DNA from: CAIWHR01 sp963843595
GTDB lineage: Bacteria; Pseudomonadota; Gammaproteobacteria; Burkholderiales; Casimicrobiaceae
Direction of reading: 5' to 3'
Assembly (NCBI GenBank): GCA_963843595.1
Contig: CAWJLG010000015.1
Coordinates: forward strand, 186,001 to 250,000
DNA: 64,000 nt
Shown here: piece by piece, positions 57,173 through 64,000 of the stretch
Numbering within the stretch: position 1 is the stretch's first letter
Layout of the letters: each line of letters starts with the position of its first letter
Translations under genes and position numbers: made by a program
The notes under the pieces: model-generated
Told to the model about the DNA's origin: nothing
Databases searched by the model: none
The model's input: the letters and a program-made list of their open reading frames with translations, nothing else

Positions 57173-59977
57173 TCACGGCTGGGCGAGCGCGGCTGTCTGG
57201 CCTTCGCGCTCCCTGAGCTTGGCCTGTGCAGCCGCGAGCCGCGCGATCGGCACCCGCGGCGCCGAGCACGACACATAGTCGAGGCCGATGTCGTGACAGA
57301 AGCGGATCGAATCCGGGTGGCCACCGTGCTCGCCGCAGATGCCGATTTCCAGGTCCGGCCGCGCCCCGCGACCCCATGCGACCGCGAGCTTCATCAACTC
57401 CCCGACACCGTAGACGTCGAGCACCTCGAAGGGATTGTCGCGCAGGATGCCCGTCTCGATGTAGAAGGGCAGGAACTTGTTCTCGGCGTCCTCGCGCGAG
57501 AACGAGAACGTCGCCTGCGATAGATCGTTCGTGCCGAAGGAGAAGAACTCGGCGATTTCAGCCAGCCGCGCGGCGCGCAGGCAGGCGCGCACCACCTCGA
57601 CCATCGAGCCGAAGCTGAAGTGCAGCCTGACCCCGTATCTTTGCTCGACTTCGGCGCGCACCGCGTCGACGGTCACCCGTACGCGCTTGAGTTCCTCCGC
57701 CGTGGCGACCTGCGGCACCATGATCTCCGGTTGCGCATCGATGCCTTCGCGCATGCACTCGGCCGCCGCTTCCATGATCGCGCGGATCTGCATCTCGTAG
57801 ATCTCGGGATACGTCATGCCGAGCCGGACGCCGCGGTGGCCGAGCATCGGATTGACCTCGGTGAGCTGGTGAACCTTCTTCAGCATCGCCTCGCGGCATG
57901 CGAGCGCGGCGTCGTCACGCTTCGATTCGCGGTACGCGGCGAGGCTCTGCCCCAGCTTGCCCAGGCTGTCGACGTAGTCGCGGGGCAGCTCCGGATCGAT
58001 GAGCTTCAGCGTGTCGGGAAGGTCCGCAATCGACCGCCCCATTCGCGGCAGCGTGCGCAGGTGGCTGATCTCGTATTCGAGCTGCGCGGCCGTCGGCAGG
58101 AACTCGTGCATCGGCGGATCGAGCAGGCGCACGGTGACCGGCAGGCCGGCCATCGCCGTGAAGATGCCCTTGAAGTCGGCGCGCTGGATGGGCAGCAGCC
58201 GGTCGAGCGCGGTCTTTCGGGCCTCGGGGGTGTCGGCGAGGATCATTTCCTGGACGATCGGCAGCCGCTCCGGGTCGTTGAACATGCGCTCGGTGCGGGC
58301 GAGTCCGATCCCTTTCGCGCCGTACTTGCGGGCGCGCGCGGCGTCGGCCGGTGTGTCGGCATTCGCCTTCACGCGCAGGCGCGCCGTGGCGTCGGCCCAT
58401 TCGAGCAGCGTGACCAGTTCCGCGAAGAATTCGGCCTCGACGGTCGGGATCTCGCCCGGATAGACGTTGCCCGTGGTGCCGTCGAGCGTGATGATGTCGC
58501 CTTCGCGCAGCACGGTGCCGCCGACCTCGGCCTGCCGCGCGCGGACGTCGATGCGGATCGCCTCGCAGCCCGAGACGCAGGGCTTGCCCATGCCGCGCGC
58601 GACGACGGCCGCATGCGAGGTCTTGCCGCCGCGGCTGGTCAGGATGCCTTGCGCGGCGAAGAAGCCGTGGATGTCCTCCGGCTTGGTCTCCTCGCGCACG
58701 AGGATCACTTTCTCGCCTTCTTTGCCGCGCTGCTCGGCCGTGTCGGCGTCGAAGACGATCCTGCCGGACGCCGCGCCGGGCGAGGCGGCGAGCCCCTGGG
58801 CGAGCGCCTTGCGCGCGTGCCCGGGCGCGAGTGTCGGCACCAGCAGCTGCTCGAGCAGCATCGGATTGATCCGCAGCAGCGCCTGGTCCCTCGTCACCAG
58901 GCCTTCCTGCGCCATCTCGACCGACGTGCGCACCATCGCCCGCGCGTTCATCTTGCCGTTGCGCGTCTGCAGGCAGTAGAGGCGACCCTTCTCGATCGTG
59001 AACTCGAAGTCCTGGACTTCGTGGTAGTGCGCCTCGAGCCGGTCACGCAGCGCGATGAGCTGCGAATACAGGTCGGGCATCTCCTGCGCCATCGCCGCGA
59101 TCGGCTTGGGCGTGCGGATGCCGGCAACGACGTCCTCGCCCTGGGCATTGGTCAGGTATTCGCCGTAGATCGCGTTTTCGCCGGTGGCGGGGTTGCGGGT
59201 GAAGCCGACGCCGGTGGCCGAATCCTCGCCCATGTTCCCGAACACCATCGTGCAGACATTGACGGCGGTGCCGTTGGCCATCGCCGGCGTGATCCGGAAC
59301 TGCCGGCGATAGTCGATCGCCCGCTTGCCGTTCCACGAGCGGAACACGGCGGCGATCGCGAGCTCGAGCTGCTGGTAGGGATCGGTCGGGAAGGGGCTGC
59401 CGGTGTGCGCCGCGTGGATCGCGAGGAAATCGTCGGCCAGCCTGCGCAGCGCGTCGGCGTCGAGGTCGACGTCCTGTTTCGCGCCGGTCTTCTTCTTCAG
59501 CGCGGCCATCGCCTCGTCGTAGATTTCGTCGGGCACACCCATCGCGATCTTGCCGAACAGCTGGACGAAACGGCGCCACGCGTCGTACGCGAACCGCGGG
59601 TTTCCCGTCTGCGCGATCAGTCCCTGCAATGTCGCGGCGTTGAGCCCGAGATTGAGGATCGTGTCCATCATTCCCGGCATCGACATCGCCGACCCGGAAC
59701 GGACGGAAACGAGCAGCGGGTTCGCGGCGTTGCCGAAGCCCTTGCCGGTCTTGCGTTCGAGGACGGCCACATTGGCGCGGACGTCCGCCATCAGGCCGGC
59801 GGGCAGCGCCTGCGCGTCGAGATAGGCCAGACACGCGTCGGTCGTGATCACGAACCCCGGCGGAACGTTGAGGCCGATCTGCGTCATCGTGCACAGATTC
59901 GCCCCCTTCCCACCCAGGCGCATCTTGTCGCGGCCGTCGCCTGCTTCGAACGGGTAGATGTATGTCGGCTGGCTCAT
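57173..59977 (-). CDS. ppdK: Pyruvate, phosphate dikinase
   Basis: PpdK interconverts pyruvate, ATP and phosphate with phosphoenolpyruvate, AMP and pyrophosphate. The 934-residue protein has the N-terminal ATP-binding domain (MRLGGKGANLCTMTQIGLNV; VSVRSGSAMSMPGMMDTILN), the phosphohistidine swivel domain (LTSRGGKTSHAAVVARGMGK) and the C-terminal PEP/pyruvate barrel ending in the conserved EIGICGEHGGHPDSI (catalytic cysteine). The start ATG 59977 follows GGAG; an upstream in-frame ATG adds a lysine-rich stretch that is not conserved. With MaeB it provides routes around the PEP-pyruvate node. Confidence 0.96.
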   Translation of the reverse strand: MSQPTYIYPFEAGDGRDKMRLGGKGANLCTMTQIGLNVPPGFVITTDACLAYLDAQALPAGLMADVRANVAVLERKTGKGFGNAANPLLVSVRSGSAMSMPGMMDTILNLGLNAATLQGLIAQTGNPRFAYDAWRRFVQLFGKIAMGVPDEIYDEAMAALKKKTGAKQDVDLDADALRRLADDFLAIHAAHTGSPFPTDPYQQLELAIAAVFRSWNGKRAIDYRRQFRITPAMANGTAVNVCTMVFGNMGEDSATGVGFTRNPATGENAIYGEYLTNAQGEDVVAGIRTPKPIAAMAQEMPDLYSQLIALRDRLEAHYHEVQDFEFTIEKGRLYCLQTRNGKMNARAMVRTSVEMAQEGLVTRDQALLRINPMLLEQLLVPTLAPGHARKALAQGLAASPGAASGRIVFDADTAEQRGKEGEKVILVREETKPEDIHGFFAAQGILTSRGGKTSHAAVVARGMGKPCVSGCEAIRIDVRARQAEVGGTVLREGDIITLDGTTGNVYPGEIPTVEAEFFAELVTLLEWADATARLRVKANADTPADAARARKYGAKGIGLARTERMFNDPERLPIVQEMILADTPEARKTALDRLLPIQRADFKGIFTAMAGLPVTVRLLDPPMHEFLPTAAQLEYEISHLRTLPRMGRSIADLPDTLKLIDPELPRDYVDSLGKLGQSLAAYRESKRDDAALACREAMLKKVHQLTEVNPMLGHRGVRLGMTYPEIYEMQIRAIMEAAAECMREGIDAQPEIMVPQVATAEELKRVRVTVDAVRAEVEQRYGVRLHFSFGSMVEVVRACLRAARLAEIAEFFSFGTNDLSQATFSFSREDAENKFLPFYIETGILRDNPFEVLDVYGVGELMKLAVAWGRGARPDLEIGICGEHGGHPDSIRFCHDIGLDYVSCSAPRVPIARLAAAQAKLREREGQTAALAQP

Positions 59978-60321
59978 CGGAACTCCTGCAATTCGACGGG
60001 ACGCGGCGTCCTTCTTCTTCTTCAGCCGCAGCTCCCGATGCACATCTTCGCGCGTCCCTTCGCATCACCCTTTGACGCGGCGCAAGAGCGCTGGTGGCGA
60101 GCCCCCCTGGCGCCGCCGGGATCGGGCGTTGCCGCGGCGAGCGCATGCTGGATCCCGCTGTAACAGGCGGCTGTGCCCGGCAGGCGCGCTGAACGGGAAG
60201 CGCGCCGGGAGCCGGCGGAAAGCCACACCTGGGCTCGGTCGTGGCCACGCCCGCCGGAGGGTGGGATCTTTCACCGCCGAAGTGGTTGAATTCCCCGCGG
60301 ACCGCAACCACTTGGCGCGAT

Positions 60322-61359
60322 GTGCCCATTCTCGACCGCCCCGACGCGCCCTGGCTGGCCGCGGACGACGGGTCCGCCGACGCCGTTCCATCACCGCGCG
60401 ACGACGATCGCGGGCTTATCGACGCCTACTCCGCGGCCGTCACCGGGTCGGTCGCCCGCGTCGCTCCGGCGGTCGCCCACATCCGGGTTGAACAGCCTCG
60501 CCGGGGCCGCGCTGGTGGCGAAGGCTCCGGCTCGGGATTCCTGATCACCCCCGACGGGTACCTCATCACCAACAGCCACGTGGCCGGCGGCGCGAAGGCG
60601 ATCGAGGTAACGCTTTCGGATGGCCGAACGGTGTCGGCAGAAATCGTCGGCGACGACCCCGACTCGGATCTGGCCGTGCTCAAGGTGGCGGCTGCGGATC
60701 TCGCCTGGTGCCGCCTGGGCGACTCGGCCGGTGTGCGTGTGGGGCAGATCGCGATCGCGATCGGCAGTCCGTACGGCTTCCGGCACACGGTGACGGCCGG
60801 CATCGTCAGCGCGCTCGGACGGTCGATGCGCGGCCGCACCGGCCGCCTGCTCGACAATGTCCTGCAGACCGACGCGGCACTCAATCCCGGCAATTCCGGA
60901 GGGCCGCTGGTCGACGCGCGCGGCGAGGTGATCGGCGTGAACACCGCGGTGATCCTGGCGGCGCAGGGGATCTGTTTCGCCATCGCCGCATCGACCGCCG
61001 AGCGCGTCGCGGTGGCGTTGATCCGCGAGGGACGCGTGCGCCGGGCGTGGCTCGGCATCGGCGGCGAAGCGGTTCCACTGCCGCGCCGCGTTGCGCGTCA
61101 CTTCGACCTCGCCCATGACGCCGGGGTCCGCGTCGATGTCGTCGAGCCTGGTTCTCCGGCGGCGGCGGCGGGCTTTGCGCGGGGCGACATCATTGTTGCG
61201 GTCGATGGCACCGCGACGCCCGGGATCGACGACCTGCAGCGGGTGCTGGGCGCGGACGCCCTGGGCGGGCGCGTCGCGTTCCGCCTGCTGCGCGGCGATC
61301 GGATCGTTACCGTCGAGGCGGTTCCGCGCGAAAAGCCCGACGGCGCCCGGCGCCGGTAG
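60322..61359 (+). CDS. HtrA/DegP-like serine protease without signal peptide
   Basis: A trypsin-like protease with a PDZ domain. The catalytic triad is visible as NSHVAGG (His), DPDSDLAVLKV (Asp) and NPGNSGGPLVDARGEVIGVN (Ser). The PDZ domain lies at the C-terminus (VDVVEPGSPAAAAGFARGDI). The 345-residue form begins at GTG 60322 (VPILDRPDAPWL), where third-position GC bias begins; a GTG at 60241 would add 27 residues. Neither start yields a signal peptide or TM, so the protein appears cytosolic, unlike DegP or DegS. It is divergent from ppdK. Confidence 0.82.
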   Translation: MPILDRPDAPWLAADDGSADAVPSPRDDDRGLIDAYSAAVTGSVARVAPAVAHIRVEQPRRGRAGGEGSGSGFLITPDGYLITNSHVAGGAKAIEVTLSDGRTVSAEIVGDDPDSDLAVLKVAAADLAWCRLGDSAGVRVGQIAIAIGSPYGFRHTVTAGIVSALGRSMRGRTGRLLDNVLQTDAALNPGNSGGPLVDARGEVIGVNTAVILAAQGICFAIAASTAERVAVALIREGRVRRAWLGIGGEAVPLPRRVARHFDLAHDAGVRVDVVEPGSPAAAAGFARGDIIVAVDGTATPGIDDLQRVLGADALGGRVAFRLLRGDRIVTVEAVPREKPDGARRR

Positions 61360-61451
61360 CGCCGGCACACCGCCATCGCTGCGGGCACGGGCTGGCCAAC
61401 ACCGGCGAACTGTGGAACAATCGATGCAACTTAATTTTCGGGGTGACCGCG

Positions 61452-62015
61452 ATGCTGGACCGCGACGGTTATCGCCCGAACGTCGCCATTGTCATCGTCA
61501 ACGCCAGGAATCAGGTCTTTTGGGGTAAACGGGTCCGCGAACACTCGTGGCAATTTCCGCAAGGCGGCATCAATCCCGGCGAGACGCCCGAGCAGGCGAT
61601 GTTCCGGGAGCTGCACGAGGAAGTCGGGCTCAAGTCGCCTCACGTCAGGATCCTGGGGCGCACGCGTGACTGGCTGCGTTACGAGGTGCCGCAGCATTGG
61701 GTGAAGCGCGAGTGGCGTGGCAGCTACCGCGGGCAGAAGCAGATCTGGTATATGCTCCGGCTCGTCGGTCGCGACAGCGACGTCAGCCTGCGTGCTTCGG
61801 AACGTCCGGAATTCGACGCCTGGCGATGGCACGAATACTGGGTGCCGCTCGAAGGTGTCATCGAATTCAAGCGCGAGGTCTATCGACGGGCGTTGACCGA
61901 GCTCGAGCGCTATCTGCACACACGCCCGCAGACCCGTCGCGAGCGGCTCTACGGCTTTCCGCATCCGATGATGCCGGACTCCTACGCCGACCCGTCGACA
62001 CAGTCGGGCGACTGA
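61452..62015 (+). CDS. rppH: RNA pyrophosphohydrolase
   Basis: RppH removes pyrophosphate from the 5' end of mRNAs, starting RNase E-dependent decay. The 187-residue protein begins MLDRDGYRPNVAIVIVNARN and has a complete Nudix box (GGINPGETPEQAMFRELHEE followed by VGL), plus the family segments REHSWQFPQ and QKQIWYMLRL. ATG 61452 matches the family start; GTG 61443 is an alternative. In many betaproteobacteria it lies near proB, as here. Confidence 0.94.
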   Translation: MLDRDGYRPNVAIVIVNARNQVFWGKRVREHSWQFPQGGINPGETPEQAMFRELHEEVGLKSPHVRILGRTRDWLRYEVPQHWVKREWRGSYRGQKQIWYMLRLVGRDSDVSLRASERPEFDAWRWHEYWVPLEGVIEFKREVYRRALTELERYLHTRPQTRRERLYGFPHPMMPDSYADPSTQSGD

Positions 62016-62094
62016 ACGACGACCGGGCGGCAACCCGGCATCCTGTATCCCCATCGCGGCGGACCGCCCCGGTCCGCCGTCCGCCATCGCGGCG

Positions 62095-62655
62095 TCAGCG
62101 CGTGAGCGCCATTCCGCCCATCATGCCGCCGCCAAGTATCGCCGACATCAGCACGCCGCCCAGCACGAGACCGAGCACGAGGCCGCAGAGCACGACGACG
62201 ATGGTGTAGCCCACCGCCTTCTCCGGCGGGCACTTCTTGAGCACGGGCACGCCGAGGTAGAACGTGTAGAACGAGTAGATCGCGGCGACGAGTCCGATGA
62301 CGCCGCCGATGCCGCCGAGCAGCTGGGCGATGCCGGCGATCCACGCCGCCGTGTAGCTGTACGCGACGAGCTTCAGCGACTGCACGAAATCCTTCTCGCC
62401 GCCGAACGTCGGTGCCAGCGCGTCGACGATGAACGCCAGCGCGTAGGTGATCGCCAGTCCGACGACGTAGCTGAAGATCCCTGTGGTGACACCGAACATC
62501 CCGCCGCGCAGCGCCATCGCGACGGGTCCGATCGCGGCGAGGACGAGCACGTAGCCGGTGTAGATCGACTGCGTCGTCGCCGGTTCGGACGCGATCGTCG
62601 GCCATTCGGTCTTGGGCGTGAGCAGGATGTTCTTGACGCGGTCGAGCAGTGCCAT
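62095..62655 (-). CDS. Yip1-family inner-membrane protein
   Basis: A 186-residue protein starting MALLDRVKNILLTPKTEWPT, the typical opening of bacterial Yip1-domain proteins (a short cytosolic segment with a conserved W). It is followed by about five TM segments, for example TGYVLVLAAIGPVAMALRGG and AVGYTIVVVLCGLVLGLVLG. A GGGGAGAT ribosome-binding site precedes the ATG. The function is unknown. It converges with rppH; a GCGGACC/GGTCCGC hairpin without a T-run lies between them. Confidence 0.82.
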   Translation of the reverse strand: MALLDRVKNILLTPKTEWPTIASEPATTQSIYTGYVLVLAAIGPVAMALRGGMFGVTTGIFSYVVGLAITYALAFIVDALAPTFGGEKDFVQSLKLVAYSYTAAWIAGIAQLLGGIGGVIGLVAAIYSFYTFYLGVPVLKKCPPEKAVGYTIVVVLCGLVLGLVLGGVLMSAILGGGMMGGMALTR

Positions 62656-62860
62656 GCGATCTCCCCTCGGGTGGTGGTAGCGGGCACCCTGCGCGGGCAT
62701 GGTGCGCCATCGCGGGGGACGCCGTTTCCTGCGGGAGTCGAGTGTAGGCCAAGCCCCCCGACGTGTCGATGCGCGCAGTCGCGGAAAGGTCGCTGCCCCT
62801 GTGCGCCGAACGGCACCTCGCCGTTCGCCCATCGGCGCCGCGACCCCAATGGCACGGCAG

Positions 62861-63982
62861 TCAGACGAGCAGCACCATGTTGCCGCGGTGAATGAGCTCG
62901 GGCGCGTCGACGTAGCCCAGGATCGACTCGATCTCGGACGAGGGCCTGCGCAGCAGCCGCGCGGCTTCCTGCGCGCTGTAGTTGACGAGGCCGCGGGCGA
63001 TCTCGCGGCCCTCGCCGTCGAAACAGCCGACGACCTCGCCGCGATCGAACGTGCCCGCAACCGCGACGACGCCGATCGGCAGCAGGCTCTTGCCGTCCCG
63101 CGTCAGTGCCTGCACGGCACCGGCGTCGAGCGTCAGCCGGCCGGCGAGTTGCACGTGGTCGGCGAGCCATTGCTTGCGGGCGGCGAGCGTCGCGGTCTCG
63201 GCAACGAGCGACGTCCCGATCCGCTCGCCGGCCGCGAGCCGCGTCAGCACGTCAGGCTCGCGCCCGCAGGCGATCACGGTTGCGGCACCCGAGCGCGACG
63301 CGCGCTTGGCCGCCAGCACCTTGGTCAGCATTCCGCCACGGCCGATGGCGCTGCCCGCACCGCCGGCCATTGCTTCGAGTTTCGGGTCGCCGGCACGCGC
63401 CTCGCTCACCAGCGTTGCGCTGGGATCCTTGCGCGGGTCTGCCGTGTAGAGGCCTTGCTGATCGGTGAGGAGCACGAGCACGTCGGCCTCGACGAGGTTC
63501 GTCACCAGTGCGCCCAGCGTGTCGTTGTCGCCGACGCGGATCTCCTCGGTGGTGACGGTGTCGTTCTCGTTGATGATCGGGATCACGTCGAGTGCCAGCA
63601 GCGTGGTGAGCGTGGAACGCGCGTTGAGGTAGCGCCGGCGATCGGCGAGATCCTCATGGGTGAGCAGGATCTGCGCGGTGTGCAGGCCGAACCGGGCGAA
63701 CCCGGTCTCGTACGCCTGCACGAGCCCCATCTGCCCGACGGCGGCGGCGGCCTGCAGTTCGTTCATCGCACGCGGGCGCGTGGTCCATCCCAGCCGCTTG
63801 ATGCCCTCGGCAATCGCGCCGGAGGACACCAGCACGACTTCCTTGCCGGCGCGCTTCAGCTGCGCGATCTGCTCGGCCCAGCGGCCCACGGCCGCGTGAT
63901 CGAGGCCGCGGCCTTCGTCGGTGACGAGACTGGAGCCGACCTTGACGACGAGCCGGGTGGCGGTGGCGACGGGCGTGCTCAT
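62861..63982 (-). CDS. proB: Glutamate 5-kinase
   Basis: ProB phosphorylates glutamate in the first step of proline synthesis and is usually feedback-inhibited by proline. The 373-residue protein has the amino-acid-kinase domain (RLVVKVGSSLVTDEG, VLVSSGAIAEGIKRLGW, PIINENDTVTTEEIRVGDND) and a C-terminal PUA domain from about residue 280 (GRLTLDAGAVQALTRDGKSL). The length is normal. The start lies 18 bases from the window edge, so its upstream neighbour is not visible. Confidence 0.95.
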   Translation of the reverse strand: MSTPVATATRLVVKVGSSLVTDEGRGLDHAAVGRWAEQIAQLKRAGKEVVLVSSGAIAEGIKRLGWTTRPRAMNELQAAAAVGQMGLVQAYETGFARFGLHTAQILLTHEDLADRRRYLNARSTLTTLLALDVIPIINENDTVTTEEIRVGDNDTLGALVTNLVEADVLVLLTDQQGLYTADPRKDPSATLVSEARAGDPKLEAMAGGAGSAIGRGGMLTKVLAAKRASRSGAATVIACGREPDVLTRLAAGERIGTSLVAETATLAARKQWLADHVQLAGRLTLDAGAVQALTRDGKSLLPIGVVAVAGTFDRGEVVGCFDGEGREIARGLVNYSAQEAARLLRRPSSEIESILGYVDAPELIHRGNMVLLV

Positions 63983-64000
63983 GGGCAGGAGCGCAGAAGT

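Noticed and set aside
59043..60329. Long minus- and plus-strand open frames overlapping ppdK and other genes
   Set aside because: They are arginine/alanine-rich shadow frames created by high GC content, without any domain or start signal.
62016..62094. Intrinsic terminator between rppH and the Yip1-family gene
   Set aside because: A GCGGACC/GGTCCGC stem exists but no T-tract follows on either strand; noted only as a hairpin.

Overview
The window is one GC-rich, gene-dense bacterial chromosome segment. The tail of the spc/alpha ribosomal operon, the System I cytochrome c maturation genes, hutDFIG, maeB, ppdK, rppH and proB together fit a betaproteobacterium. I cannot name the genus from sequence alone. 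No tRNA, rRNA, CRISPR array or transposase gene was seen.

Layout. 1-5.2 kb: rplO (cut by the window edge)-secY-infA-rpmJ-rpsM-rpsK-rpsD-rpoA-rplQ, closed by a strong hairpin. 5.3-6.3 kb: a GalE-like epimerase whose catalytic tyrosine is phenylalanine. 6.3-9.1 kb (minus): a NitT/TauT-type ABC importer, divergent from hutD-hutF-hutI-hutG (9.25-13.2 kb), the deiminase/deformylase branch of histidine breakdown. 13.2-15.9 kb: a DUF2007 protein, protoporphyrinogen oxidase and a CcmI-like protein. 16.0-25.1 kb (minus): an octaheme nitrite reductase preceded by a complete ccmABCDEFGHI set. A perfect FNR-type box lies upstream of the reductase, and an FNR-like box at about -41 lies upstream of ccmA.

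25.4-39.7 kb (plus) is the most unusual part. Seven tightly packed genes encode a diheme-b membrane protein, an FHA-TM-decaheme cytochrome fusion, a lipoprotein with two GlcG/HbpS-like domains, an outer-membrane beta-barrel with an SH3 domain, a decaheme cytochrome with a C-terminal LVIVD propeller, a c554-like pentaheme cytochrome, and a cytosolic FAD/two-cNMP-domain/four-[4Fe-4S] oxidoreductase. Together they look like an electron path from cytosol and quinone pool across the periplasm to the outer membrane, carrying phosphothreonine-type and cyclic-nucleotide sensory domains. The adjacent ccm operon would supply heme attachment. A diverged copy of part of the last gene follows it.

40.0-64.0 kb is mostly housekeeping and accessory metabolism: maeB, a fumarylacetoacetate-hydrolase-family enzyme, a Bem46-like hydrolase, class I fructose-bisphosphate aldolase, an FbpABC-type importer, a secreted CAP-domain protein, recQ, PHA synthase, a lipoprotein, ppdK, a cytosolic HtrA-like protease, rppH, a Yip1-family protein and proB.

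Three genes are interrupted by small indels: the octaheme reductase (two), the aldolase (two) and the LVIVD cytochrome (more than twenty). Their coding signal is otherwise well preserved in each reading phase, so sequence error is at least as likely as gene decay.
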